Numbered from the stretch's first letter, positions 1 to 8,609 are shown. The stretch: DNA of 64,000 nt from Bacteroidales bacterium UBA1794 (GCA_002315435.1 DCFW01000040.1:1-64000); one strand, 5' to 3'. Notes: generated by a model not told the origin, from the letters alone. Made by a program: numbers and translations.

Positions 1-485
1 TTTAACTTATTTTTATTGTTTTAGTAGCGGTTTATTGGGGCTCTATATAATAAGGTGTAGTTTTTGTTAGTTTTGTGGGTTCTTGTGGATTGTATATTGC
101 TTTATAAAGTGATTTGTTTTAGTATGGGGATGAGTTGTTTTTTTGTGGATTCATAAAATTGGTGAGTTGTTTTGTGGGGAATATTGTGGGTTATATTGGA
201 TTTTATCATTGATTATTCTTGTTATTTGCTTTGCCAGGCTGCTTGCTTGTTCGTTTTTTTCTTTGGCCACCCAAAGAAAAAAAGAACCAAAAAAAGAAAA
301 GTGCCGTCTGTCATTCCAAAGCTACTCCGAGCCATCTTTGTGCTAAAACGAACAAACGCCCTCGCTTCGCTCACTTAAACGTGTTCGTTTCTTAACGCCC
401 AAAGCTGGCTCTACGCTTAACGCTTTTGCATGAAGGCCGGGGGAGAATGAGAGAATCCTTTTTTCCTCTTTTCCTCTTTCTTTTT

Positions 486-609
486 TTGCCCGCCTGTAAT
501 CTCTTACTTACAGGCGAGTAATCGTTCACCTACAGGCCTGTAGTTTGATCACTGCCCGCGGGTAGTCGAAAGATTGCAGGCCTGTAGATGGAAGATAGCG
601 GGCGGGCAA
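486..609. repeat. REP-like cluster of GC-rich palindromes
   Basis: Seen directly: an outer 9-bp inverted pair TTGCCCGCC (486-494) and GGCGGGCAA (601-609). Between them are the perfect palindrome CTACAGGCCTGTAG (530-543), a second copy of the core GCAGGCCTGTAG (near 576-587), GCCCGCGGG (near 554-562), and TTACAGGCG (near 508-516) facing GCCTGTAA (near 491-498). The GC-rich repeats stand out against AT-rich surroundings. They resemble repetitive extragenic palindromes; function unknown. Confidence 0.5.
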
Positions 610-688
610 TATTATTAGGACAAAGTCTGCATGCTATTGCTATGAGCTAGATGTGATTTTAGTAAAAGATACATAAATGAACAAATCG

Positions 689-708
689 TTAGTTCCAAAG
701 TTCCACCT
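689..708 (+). repeat. Left arm of 20-bp perfect inverted repeat
   Basis: TTAGTTCCAAAGTTCCACCT is the exact reverse complement of 1213-1232. The similarity continues imperfectly inward over another ~10 bases (GCCCCGCTTCCC facing GGGGGAGGGGTA). The pair bounds about 544 bp without genes, as in a small non-autonomous element. I see no target duplication. Confidence 0.6.
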
Positions 709-1212
709 GCCCCGCTTCCCGGAAAGTGAATTTTGTAACTAGCTTATTGATAGTGAGATATGAACTATGCATTATAGGCATATAGTGATTATATGTAATC
801 TTATTATATATTATATTATAATATAATATAATATAGTAGTATACTAATTAGTATAACTAATTGACTAAGTGTAGTCTAACGGAGTAAGCGAAGCTTGTTA
901 ACAAAATGTTACAAGTTTCACCGCTTCCACAGATGGAACTGAGGCTGGAACTTTGCCGTAAACGGCAAAATACTTCGTTCCACAGAAGTTTCACCAGTTC
1001 TATATGTGGCACTTTCAAAGATGATGAAAAATAGGTAATGAGGGCTTATTTATTTTCTTATAACAGTTTGTATATCAGTGTTTTGAAAAGTGATTTGCTA
1101 CTAAAATACAACCGTGCTGAGCTTTTTTTTAAACAGGACTTCGCAAAAATAGAATTCCTTTAAACGGCTGATTATGAGTGATTAATAAAAAGTGTAAAAA
1201 AGGGGGAGGGGT

Positions 1213-1232
1213 AGGTGGAACTTTGGAACTAA
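1213..1232 (-). repeat. Right arm of 20-bp perfect inverted repeat
   Basis: Exact reverse complement of 689-708. It overlaps the 3' end of the endonuclease V-like gene on the minus strand: the final codon CCT and stop TAG (1229-1231) lie inside this repeat. Either the element inserted at the gene end or the gene end was recruited into the repeat. Confidence 0.6.
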
Positions 1233-1675
1233 GGCTCATTTTTCAGCAAAATGATGGCATATTCTTTACTGATATTTTTCCCTTCATAATGAAAATAAGA
1301 CTTGCTACTGCTTACTATTTTTTCGGTAATGCGATGTATAATGATTGCCTTATCTTCTTCGGTTGGTTGATATAGTTCTAATGGGTGAATGTTGGGGTAT
1401 ATGTCCCAATTTGTAGAGTAGTCTTGTACATTAAATCCCCTTCGCTTACATTCACTTAGGAGATTCTGATAGCGAGGCAACGTGATATAAGGTTTGTTTA
1501 TAAAGAAAAGTACATGCCCTCGACCTAAGCAAAATTTCTCAGGGATTCGATTTATACTTCCCGATGCTTTTGCTTTCACATAACAAGAGGGAATGCGTTT
1601 GATCTCTCTGTGTTCAGCCAACAGGTGTTCATCAGTGAGGTTACGTGGGTCAATGCCTAGATTGATTCGTGTCAC
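1229..1675 (-). CDS. Pyrimidine-dimer DNA glycosylase / endonuclease V (T4 DenV family)
   Basis: A 148-aa protein that aligns by eye with T4 endonuclease V (138 aa). Both start MTRINL, both have an AE-x-RE motif soon after, and GRGHVLFF here matches GAGHVTFF of T4. The family excises UV pyrimidine dimers using the N-terminal Thr2 amine as nucleophile and a conserved Glu (E23 in T4) for the AP-lyase step. Here Thr2 is present and Glu24 occupies the equivalent position (one extra residue before it). The initiator Met must be removed, which Thr2 allows. It follows the lipoprotein gene by 3 nt, so the two are probably cotranscribed. The stop codon lies within a 20-bp inverted repeat. The family is best known from phages and scattered bacteria, so horizontal acquisition is plausible. 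Confidence 0.85.
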   Translation of the reverse strand: MTRINLGIDPRNLTDEHLLAEHREIKRIPSCYVKAKASGSINRIPEKFCLGRGHVLFFINKPYITLPRYQNLLSECKRRGFNVQDYSTNWDIYPNIHPLELYQPTEEDKAIIIHRITEKIVSSSKSYFHYEGKNISKEYAIILLKNEP

Positions 1676-1678
1676 AGA

Positions 1679-2323
1679 TTATTTGGTTTGTTCGATCGTT
1701 TCCGGATTAATAGGGTTCCCTTTAAATTGAATGATGGGATCTACAAGTTTGAACTTAAAATCGTAATGGCATTCTTTCTCCTTTATTTTTATGCAAAGTG
1801 TTACATGCACAGATTTACTGCCGTAAGATGATTCTATTGATCTTATCTTGTCTAAGTTTTTATTGGTCCATCTAAAAAGATCTTTTTCTCTCCATCCGAG
1901 GTCTTTGTCATAATAGATTAAGTGATTGGGCGTTATTTTATTGGATATCGTGAAGTTGCCCGGTATTGAAAGCACGTCTTGCTTATCGTTTCTTTCACTG
2001 TATTTCTCTCCGCTTCGCATGAATCTTTCAGCGATGTTGTTTGTATCTATCCATGTAGATTTCTCCCAATCGATATTTATGGCATCATTTGTGATGTTGC
2101 CTATAGACAAAACTAAGTTTGTCAATTCTTGCTTATAACTTACGTTGATAGAACTGTCTTCATATGACATGCCGCTTTCTGATAAAGGCATTATCGTGTC
2201 ATTCATTTTTACTTCCGACAATTCCATATTATATGTAAGCACATAGTTCTCTTTTTTCGGCGTTAGTATAGAGATGCAACCGGACAACAGTGCAATACAC
2301 AAAATGAGAATGATCTTTTTCAT
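1679..2323 (-). CDS. Hypothetical lipoprotein
   Basis: A 214-aa protein starting MKKIILILCIALLSGC, a lipoprotein signal with lipobox LSGC at residues 13-16, so it is probably anchored in a membrane. A longer frame upstream exists, but this ATG precedes the lipobox at the proper distance and follows a purine-rich stretch (AAGGATAAAGAA). The mature part is mixed and beta-rich, with no motif I recognise. It is just upstream of the endonuclease V-like gene in the same direction. Function unknown. Confidence 0.7.
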   Translation of the reverse strand: MKKIILILCIALLSGCISILTPKKENYVLTYNMELSEVKMNDTIMPLSESGMSYEDSSINVSYKQELTNLVLSIGNITNDAINIDWEKSTWIDTNNIAERFMRSGEKYSERNDKQDVLSIPGNFTISNKITPNHLIYYDKDLGWREKDLFRWTNKNLDKIRSIESSYGSKSVHVTLCIKIKEKECHYDFKFKLVDPIIQFKGNPINPETIEQTK

Positions 2324-2756
2324 TTCTTTATCCTTATTATTTGATTCAATATCTTTTGAAAGCAGGTTATTATGCTTTATGAATTCTTTTCGAATGTAAT
2401 CAAAATAGGAGCGAAATCTCATCAAATTTATAAAAGTGATTACACAAATATTACACAAATGATGATATTGTAATCAGAATCAATCGCTTTGTTTCATGAG
2501 TACTTTGCAACTCACTAACTATTTTTACAAAAATAGTAAAAATTCGTAATTGTTTGAATTCAAAGTGTATTTAGTTTTTAATGAAGAGCAAATCTTTTGT
2601 TTTACAAAAAGATATAACCCGTTGGCGGAATTAAATTAGTGCTTATCTAATTTCTCCAACATTGAAGTTCTCTATGAGAAAGCGACCCCGTCCCGGGGGT
2701 AGAGAACGAAGAACGGGGATCACTCTTTTTATGTGCTTTACCAATCAGTTCCACAT
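2324..2756. other. Intergenic region with hairpin and AbiE-flanking repeat arm
   Basis: No gene seen. It contains the left arm of the 19-bp repeat flanking the AbiE locus (2617-2635). A GC-rich hairpin around 2683-2723 pairs GACCCCGTC with a GATCCCCGTT-type sequence, downstream of the AbiEii gene on the minus strand; it lacks a clear T-run, so a terminator role is uncertain. Confidence 0.5.
2617..2635 (+). repeat. Left arm of 19-bp inverted repeat around AbiE
   Basis: ACCCGTTGGCGGAATTAAA is the perfect reverse complement of 4901-4919. On the minus strand this arm is followed by TATATCTTTTTG, resembling a Bacteroidales -7 region, as the right arm is followed by TATTATACTTTTG. The pair thus looks like two inverted copies of one promoter segment. 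Confidence 0.7.
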
Positions 2757-3827
2757 TTATGAATTCACTTCAATTTGACGGAATCTGTCATTTAGCTCAT
2801 TTATACGAGTAAGAAGCTCATCAAACGATAAAGATTCTCCATATATAAAATTCTCTTTCATCGATTGATAATCTTTACGCCAATCTTCTAAAATGGACTT
2901 TGGAGGACAGAAGTTAATAAAATTTGGATAATCTTTGTCATAATCGGCATAACCTGCATGATAGAATTTCCTCCTGTGTTCTACGACTTTCTTGTAAAGT
3001 TCAGTATCATTAAGTGCGTCTTTCCCAAACTGTATATCCATCATCTTTTCAAGATCATAAAGGTGTCTTGTCAAGCGCAGTGTCCTCGGTGTTTCTTTCA
3101 TAAACTCTTCGTTTAGCAGCATTGCTTTTTCAAGGAATGTCCTTGTAGGTACTACGGTTTTGATATACGAAATTATTTCGTCGTCATAATCGGAAAAGAC
3201 GTCTTTAATAAAAGATGATATCTTGCACAATTGATTAGGCTCTTCCATAGAAAGAACGCTGATTTCTAATTTGACGCGTGGCTTAACGTAATTATTTTCC
3301 TCTTCAAGAATACTGTCATAGACAACATGGATTTCTGTAGGATCACTATCGCTATCAACAAGGACCTCTTTCCCATTCTCTGTCTTTTTTGTGATATTGA
3401 TAACTTCATAATCTTTTATTCCAAGCTTCTTCAGTTGCAAATCCAACTCTGCAGATAAAGTCTCGTGGATAAGTTTTCTTCCAGCTTTTCTCAGCTTCTT
3501 GATCTGGTTATTATTTGTACATACTGCAAAATCGAAAACCTTCTCTTTTTCCTTTTTACCTTTATCTTGATCTAGAAAGTACTTTTGATCCAAAGATAAA
3601 TCAATATCTTCGCTGAATCGATTTATAAGATTCCAACCTTTAGAAAGAGAAGTACCACCCTTGAACATTAGGTAAGATCCGAATGAGGTGTTAAATAAAG
3701 CTTTCAAGACTGCTGTTACCCACCAGTCTTTTTCGACGGTGTGCTCACTTGAAATATTTTTTTCCTCTGCAGTCTTATGAAGTATATATTGTTTGTCTGC
3801 TATTTCTTCATTTATCCATAGACTCAT
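2757..3827 (-). CDS. AbiEii/AbiGii-family nucleotidyltransferase toxin
   Basis: A 356-aa member of the AbiEii toxin family (DNA polymerase beta-like nucleotidyltransferase fold). The signature is visible: EKDWW at 32-36, GGTSLSK at 57-63 (the GS-type nucleotide-binding motif), and SEDIDLSL at 72-79 with paired acidic metal ligands D74 and D76. In AbiE systems this enzyme transfers nucleotides to a cell target and arrests growth on phage infection. The start ATG overlaps the stop of the upstream antitoxin gene by 4 nt, the tight coupling usual for this pair. Family assignment is firm; the target is not visible from sequence. Confidence 0.88.
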   Translation of the reverse strand: MSLWINEEIADKQYILHKTAEEKNISSEHTVEKDWWVTAVLKALFNTSFGSYLMFKGGTSLSKGWNLINRFSEDIDLSLDQKYFLDQDKGKKEKEKVFDFAVCTNNNQIKKLRKAGRKLIHETLSAELDLQLKKLGIKDYEVINITKKTENGKEVLVDSDSDPTEIHVVYDSILEEENNYVKPRVKLEISVLSMEEPNQLCKISSFIKDVFSDYDDEIISYIKTVVPTRTFLEKAMLLNEEFMKETPRTLRLTRHLYDLEKMMDIQFGKDALNDTELYKKVVEHRRKFYHAGYADYDKDYPNFINFCPPKSILEDWRKDYQSMKENFIYGESLSFDELLTRINELNDRFRQIEVNS

Positions 3828-4444
3828 ATGCTATATTTTTTAATAATGTTATTTAATAGTTTCCTCATCCAATTTGGCACATATGGGAGACCTTTCCTGA
3901 TGTCGTCTAATTCATCCGGATATCTGCTTATAACAGCCTGTATGTCACCTTCTTCCTTTGACGTTATGTTGCTCTCACCCAGGCTTTTCAAAGCCTGAAC
4001 CAATACTGGCATCAATTTCCCTTCAAACATAAAATTCTTCTGGACAGCTCGTTTAAGAGTAATCTTCTTATTTCCTAAAGAGATGACACGAGCCGAACCA
4101 TTTGTCAAGAAAACAGGATTCATAGGAACTTGTGTTGAAAGTCCCAGTCTGTTTAACGCAGTTGCACCAGATGGCAAAATGGAAGCATTATCCCTTTCCA
4201 TGATCGTTTTTATCAATTTTTCCGTTGACGGATAAACGATGCCAAACTTGCTCATGACAGGTTTATAATATATACCATTAGCTATCCGAACAATCTTTCC
4301 CATAGCAACAGCCTGAGACAGAATTCTCCCAACATATTCGTCATTGAATCCTGAGAACTCATTAATGAAGAAAATGTCACCTGAATTCTTTTCATTGATC
4401 CGTTTGCTTATTAATACAGGCACTGTTTCGAGTGAAGACTTCAT
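3824..4444 (-). CDS. AbiEi-type antitoxin (DUF6088-like)
   Basis: A 206-aa protein with the layout of AbiEi-like antitoxins. The N-terminal winged helix covers about residues 1-75 (ISKRINEKNSGDIFF...ALSQAV-type helices, then a wing with GIYYKP). A C-terminal domain carries the ALNRLGLSTQVP segment typical of this family. I chose the ATG at 4444 because it starts at the conserved helix; the frame stays open to 4540. It lies directly upstream of, and overlaps by 4 nt, the AbiEii toxin gene. Family knowledge says the antitoxin represses its own operon and counters the toxin. Autoregulation would act in 4445-4600, but I cannot point to an operator. Confidence 0.8.
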   Translation of the reverse strand: MKSSLETVPVLISKRINEKNSGDIFFINEFSGFNDEYVGRILSQAVAMGKIVRIANGIYYKPVMSKFGIVYPSTEKLIKTIMERDNASILPSGATALNRLGLSTQVPMNPVFLTNGSARVISLGNKKITLKRAVQKNFMFEGKLMPVLVQALKSLGESNITSKEEGDIQAVISRYPDELDDIRKGLPYVPNWMRKLLNNIIKKYSI

Positions 4445-4900
4445 TTTAATGTTATTTAGGTCGGAACTTTTTGCAATAATACCGAAAAAGGCATTAAAAG
4501 AACCATTATTATCAATTATTTGATGATAAATTAAGAACAATTAATAATATGAATGACGTAAAGATGTATTGAAAAGATACTTTATCTTAAAGTAAAATCA
4601 ATTAAATATCGATATCACAATAATTTATACTTTTGGGATTAAGGGAACAAATAGTATAGTTGGATTCTGGTATAGAATGTTATTCTGACTTTTCACAAAA
4701 ACGAGGCACTACACCTCGACGGGAAATATTTACTCTTTCATTGACTAAATTACCTGCAAACTTCTTGCCTATCTCAAAAAAAATCACGAATATTGTATAT
4801 AAGTTGTGCATATGACGATTGTGTATTATTTGTTTGATCGCTTCTAATATACTAATAATCAGAATTATGTGCGACTTTTTCTATATCATTTTACTAACTG

Positions 4901-4919
4901 TTTAATTCCGCCAACGGGT
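4901..4919 (-). repeat. Right arm of 19-bp inverted repeat around AbiE
   Basis: TTTAATTCCGCCAACGGGT, perfect reverse complement of 2617-2635. Together the two arms enclose 2.3 kb containing only the AbiEi/AbiEii pair. Confidence 0.7.
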
Positions 4920-4931
4920 ATTATACTTTTG
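4901..4931 (+). promoter_or_regulatory. Predicted promoter of the PcRGLX-like gene
   Basis: TTTA (4901-4904), 19 nt, then TACTTTTG (4924-4931) fits the Bacteroidales -33/-7 pattern with one mismatch in the -33 box. The 19-bp repeat arm that flanks AbiE lies exactly over the -33 box and spacer. Confidence 0.5.
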
Positions 4932-4973
4932 ATAATGATATTTTAATAATAGAGATAATGATATTTTAATAAT
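4931..4973 (+). repeat. Tandem 20-bp direct repeat before start codon
   Basis: Two perfect copies of GATAATGATATTTTAATAAT, at 4931-4950 and 4954-4973, separated by AGA. The second copy ends one base before the ATG at 4975, so the repeats make up the predicted 5' leader. Possibly slippage; possibly a ribosome-binding context. Confidence 0.6.
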
Positions 4974-4974
4974 T

Positions 4975-7900
4975 ATGTATAACCGACGTTTCGTACTATT
5001 GATGTTTTTCATACTTGGCCCCATAACGATGTGGGCACAGAAAGCAAATTGGATTGTAGAATCAGAGTCTGCCGACTATCGCGCTTTCTTCAAAAAAGAT
5101 ACAGTGGAATTGTTTGCTCCCAAAGGATTGACTTTGTGGTGGAAGCAGAAGTTATGTGGAGACGTGTGTATCGAGTATGATGCGTGTGTGATGGATGAAG
5201 GACGAACTGGAGATCGTTTGAGTGACCTGAATTGTTTCTGGATGGCGTCAGATCCTCATAATCCGAATAATATATTCAAGCGGAAGGATTGGCGGAATGG
5301 TGTGTTTGATCGTTGCTATTCTTTGCAGACCTATTATCTGGGTTATGGCGGTAATTCTAATAAAACGACTCGTTTTCGTAGATATGATGGCGACTATGAC
5401 GGCTTTCTTTCTAAAGAAATACGCCCGAGCGTATTATGTGAATATACGGATCGGGATCATTTGTTGAAGCCGAATAAATGGTATCATATTCGTATTATGA
5501 GTCGTGGCAATAAGACAAGTTATGAGATAAACGGTGAACGCATTGTTGATTTCAATGATTCACATCCATTAAAGTCGGGTTGGTTCGGCTTCCGTACTAC
5601 TTTATCGCATACCAAAGTAACGCATTTCAAAGTCACTCCATTAGGGGATGTAAATGCTTCTCCTATACTTTTACATTGGATAGGGGCTACTCCGACGGTT
5701 GCAACTCCTGTTAGTTTTGGTGTTCCTTTCACCAAAGGACGTGTAAAGAGTGATACTTCTTTTTCTCTGACAGACCGAGATGGGAATGCTGCCGTTACAG
5801 ATTTTTGGCCTATGGCATATTGGTCTGACGGCTCGGTGAAGTGGGGCGGTTTTGCAGTAAATGCTCCGGGAAAGAGTGATTCATTGATTTTGCGTGTCGG
5901 AGTAAAGCCTCATGAAAAGAGAATGAGTCAATTGATGGTGGAACAAAGTAATGGGCATATTGTTGTACACACAGGCCTGATTTCCGCTTACCTTTCTACT
6001 GTTGGTCATTGTCTCTTTGACAGCATCGTTTATAACCATACACGCGTGGCCGGTGCCGCTGAGCTAATTTGTCGGACTGAGAGTCGCGACATTCAGAGTG
6101 ATCAAGCCGTCTACACTTACAAGGACTATCAAAGTGAGGTGACTAAAATGACTGTGGAGAAGTCCGGACAAGTAAAGAGCGTAATAAAGATAGAAGGTAT
6201 GCATTGCAATAAGGAACGTAAATGGTTACCTTTTGTCGTCAGACTCTATTTTTATGCAGGGAGCGAACAGATACGTTTAGTGCATACCATTATCTATGAC
6301 GGTGATCAAAATCATGATTATATTAAAGGTTTGGGCGTGCGGTTTGAAGTACCTTTACGCGAAGCCCTTTATAACAGGCATGTGGCTTTTTCAGCTGATG
6401 GTGATAGTGTGTGGAGTGAACCGGTGCAACCATTGGTTGGACGTAGAGTGCTGCAACCTGGATTGTATGAAAAGCAATTGGCAGGACAGAGGGTTCCTGA
6501 ATATAAAACATTTGATGAAAAAGGACGGGATTTGATAGATCATTGGGCTTCATGGGGCGGATATAGATTATCCCAATTGAATTCCGATGCATTTTCAATT
6601 CGCAAACAAGCTACGGGGATGAATCCTTGGATTGGAACATTCACAGGTAAGCGTTCATCCGGTTTTGCTTTTGTGGGGGATGTTTCAGGAGGTTTGGGAG
6701 TGACGTTGCAAAATTTCTGGCAATCATACCCGTCCTCTTTGCAGGTTGATAGTGCTCGCACTTCTTCTTCACGACTCACCGTGTGGCTATGGAGCCCTGA
6801 AGCTGAGGCGATGGATTTGCAGCATTATGACAATGTCGCTCATGGATTGGAGGAAGCTTATGAAGATGTTCAGGCAGGGATGAGTACTCCTTTGGGCATT
6901 GGACGTACTAGCGTGTTAATGTTGCATCCTATGTCTTGTTTCCCTGATACAACGGTTCTGTCGAATATTGCTACGTCCAACTCTTCTTCTCCACAATTGA
7001 TTTGTACCCCCGGTTATTTACATGATTGCCATGCTTTTGGTGTGTGGAGTTTACCTGATCGTAGTACCGACAAGAGAGCGATGATTGAAGATCAGCTGAA
7101 TGCCTTCGTGGACTATTATAAAAAAGCAATAGATTATTATCATTGGTATGGATTTTGGAACTATGGAGATGTGATGCATACTTATGATCCGGCACGTCAT
7201 GTATGGCTTTATGATGTAGGTGGCTATGCATGGGATAATACGGAATTAGCTTCGAATATGTGGCTTTGGTATTCGTTCTTGCGCACAGGACGTGCGGATG
7301 TATGGAAGATGGCTGAAGCGATGACACGTCATACAACGGAAGTGGATGTGTATCATCTTGGAGATCTTGCCGGATTGGGCAGCAGACATAATGTGAGTCA
7401 TTGGGGATGTGGAGCCAAAGAAGCCCGTATCAGTCAAGCCGCCTGGAATCGCTTTTATTATTATCTGACTACGGATGAACGGAGCGGTGATTTGATGACG
7501 GCAGAGAAAGATGTGGATCAGTTGCTATACAAGATTGATCCTATGCGTTTGGCTCAACCTCGTTCGCAATTCCCCTGTACCGCTCCGGCAAGATTGCGGG
7601 TCGGTCCTGATTGGTTGGCTTATGCAGGCAATTGGATGACAGAGTGGGAGCGTACCCGTAATAATGTCTATCGTGATAAGGTTGTTACCGGAATGAAAAG
7701 CATTGCATCCCTGCCTCATGGGCTATTTACAGGTCCAAAAGTTCTTGGTTATGATCCAAAGACAGGTGTAGTGAGCTATGAAGGAAATGCTGATATACAA
7801 AATACAAATCACCTAATGACTATAATGGGAGGTTTTGAGGTGATGAACGAGATGTTGGAGATGGTTGATGTGCCTGAGTGGAAAAAGGCTTGGCTTGATC

Positions 7901-8136
7901 ATGCTGCGCATTATACTCAGATGATGAATAAATTAGGTGGATCGCACTTCTTCGTGCCTAAATTGACCGCTTATGCTGCTTATGAGCTGTCTGATCCGGC
8001 GTTAGCATCACAAGCATGGAAAGAATTACTTCCACATGGACTGAAAACAATCGATTATCAGCCTGAAAGTACAAATAGCGTGGCAACTTGGGCATTGAAT
8101 GCTATTTACATGGAAGAAGTGATTCCTGTCAGATAA
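4975..8136 (+). CDS. Secreted PcRGLX/YetA-like polysaccharide lyase-type protein
   Basis: A 1053-aa protein with a signal peptide (MYNRRFVLLMFFILGPITMWAQ, probable cleavage after AQ). Residues ~25-225 look like the DUF6250 lectin-like beta-jelly domain (W-, Y- and F-rich, ending HPLKSGWFGFRTT). Residues ~230-320 resemble the PcRGLX-like RIFT barrel (GVPFTKG, WSDGSVKWGGF). A middle beta-sandwich follows, and the C-terminal ~400 residues are Trp/Tyr-rich and helical, as in an alpha/alpha toroid. The family includes the exo-rhamnogalacturonan lyase PcRGLX, so an extracytoplasmic plant- or host-glycan enzyme is likely. I cannot assign the substrate or catalytic residues. No SusC/SusD neighbours are present, so this is an orphan enzyme rather than a full PUL. 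Confidence 0.75.
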   Translation: MYNRRFVLLMFFILGPITMWAQKANWIVESESADYRAFFKKDTVELFAPKGLTLWWKQKLCGDVCIEYDACVMDEGRTGDRLSDLNCFWMASDPHNPNNIFKRKDWRNGVFDRCYSLQTYYLGYGGNSNKTTRFRRYDGDYDGFLSKEIRPSVLCEYTDRDHLLKPNKWYHIRIMSRGNKTSYEINGERIVDFNDSHPLKSGWFGFRTTLSHTKVTHFKVTPLGDVNASPILLHWIGATPTVATPVSFGVPFTKGRVKSDTSFSLTDRDGNAAVTDFWPMAYWSDGSVKWGGFAVNAPGKSDSLILRVGVKPHEKRMSQLMVEQSNGHIVVHTGLISAYLSTVGHCLFDSIVYNHTRVAGAAELICRTESRDIQSDQAVYTYKDYQSEVTKMTVEKSGQVKSVIKIEGMHCNKERKWLPFVVRLYFYAGSEQIRLVHTIIYDGDQNHDYIKGLGVRFEVPLREALYNRHVAFSADGDSVWSEPVQPLVGRRVLQPGLYEKQLAGQRVPEYKTFDEKGRDLIDHWASWGGYRLSQLNSDAFSIRKQATGMNPWIGTFTGKRSSGFAFVGDVSGGLGVTLQNFWQSYPSSLQVDSARTSSSRLTVWLWSPEAEAMDLQHYDNVAHGLEEAYEDVQAGMSTPLGIGRTSVLMLHPMSCFPDTTVLSNIATSNSSSPQLICTPGYLHDCHAFGVWSLPDRSTDKRAMIEDQLNAFVDYYKKAIDYYHWYGFWNYGDVMHTYDPARHVWLYDVGGYAWDNTELASNMWLWYSFLRTGRADVWKMAEAMTRHTTEVDVYHLGDLAGLGSRHNVSHWGCGAKEARISQAAWNRFYYYLTTDERSGDLMTAEKDVDQLLYKIDPMRLAQPRSQFPCTAPARLRVGPDWLAYAGNWMTEWERTRNNVYRDKVVTGMKSIASLPHGLFTGPKVLGYDPKTGVVSYEGNADIQNTNHLMTIMGGFEVMNEMLEMVDVPEWKKAWLDHAAHYTQMMNKLGGSHFFVPKLTAYAAYELSDPALASQAWKELLPHGLKTIDYQPESTNSVATWALNAIYMEEVIPVR

Positions 8137-8138
8137 GT

Positions 8139-8525
8139 TTATTTTTTGAGTACTTCCCAGAATTCTTCAGGGAGATAAACATTCTTTATATAAATGGCTT
8201 TGTTGAATAATGGAGCAATTTCATTATCGGCAAAGCCTGCTATACCGCAACCGACACGTGTTACAAGAAATGTGAGTTCAGGGTGCTTTTGAGCAAATTC
8301 AATGAATTCATCTACATACGGACTGATGGTTTCAATACCTCCTTGCATGGTGGGAATACCATACGTTTGTCCTTGAAGTCCTGCTCCTTGTCCCCATATT
8401 GCTCCCCATTTGTGATAGGCTAAAGCTGCGGCTCCTCCGCCATGAGCTCCTTCAATGTTACTACCGAAAACAAAAATCTCATTTGGTTTTAAAGACTGAA
8501 TGTTTGAGGGTGTGATTCGTTCCAT
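8139..8525 (-). CDS. Macrodomain-like protein (A1S_2505 phage non-structural family)
   Basis: A 128-aa protein with the pattern IFVFGSNIEGAHGGGAAA near the N-terminus, GIPTMQGG in the middle and VTRVGCGIAGF toward the end. This is the glycine-rich pattern of small macrodomain-like proteins annotated as A1S_2505-family phage non-structural proteins. By family they may bind ADP-ribose or related nucleotides; activity is not proven. It converges with the lyase gene (2-nt gap) and is separated from pfkA by a bidirectional terminator, so it is a single-gene unit. Confidence 0.65.
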   Translation of the reverse strand: MERITPSNIQSLKPNEIFVFGSNIEGAHGGGAAALAYHKWGAIWGQGAGLQGQTYGIPTMQGGIETISPYVDEFIEFAQKHPELTFLVTRVGCGIAGFADNEIAPLFNKAIYIKNVYLPEEFWEVLKK

Positions 8526-8573
8526 AATGTGTATAGCTTAAGATTTGTAAGTATAAAATAGTCCTGTATATAG

Positions 8574-8609
8574 AAAAAATAATCCCGCAAAGATGCAGGA
8601 TTATTTTTT
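8574..8609. terminator. Bidirectional intrinsic terminator
   Basis: AAAAAATAATCC-C-GCA, loop AAGA, TGC-A-GGATTATTTTTT. The hairpin has A- and T-runs on either side. It lies 20 nt beyond the pfkA stop and upstream of the macrodomain-like gene. Confidence 0.75.

Larger units (their letters stand above)
1..1228. other. Non-coding accessory region
   Basis: I see no convincing gene here. The short open frames have low-complexity Phe/Lys/Cys-rich translations and no recognisable start context. The region holds a cluster of short GC-rich palindromes (486-609), an AT-only tract around 805-865, an 18-base palindrome TTTGCCGTAAACGGCAAA at 951-968, and one arm of a 20-bp inverted repeat (689-708) whose partner is at 1213-1232. 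The texture is that of repetitive intergenic DNA rather than decayed coding sequence. Confidence 0.6.
4445..4974. other. Divergent intergenic region between AbiE and the lyase gene
   Basis: No gene seen. It carries the leader of the AbiE operon (minus strand), the right 19-bp repeat arm (4901-4919), a probable plus-strand promoter (4901-4931), and two perfect copies of a 20-bp AT-rich sequence at 4931-4950 and 4954-4973, immediately before the start codon at 4975. Confidence 0.5.

Noticed and set aside
143..378. Overlapping short open frames with Cys/Phe/Lys-rich products
   Set aside because: Two frames over the same low-complexity DNA, with no family-like sequence, conserved start context or plausible protein.
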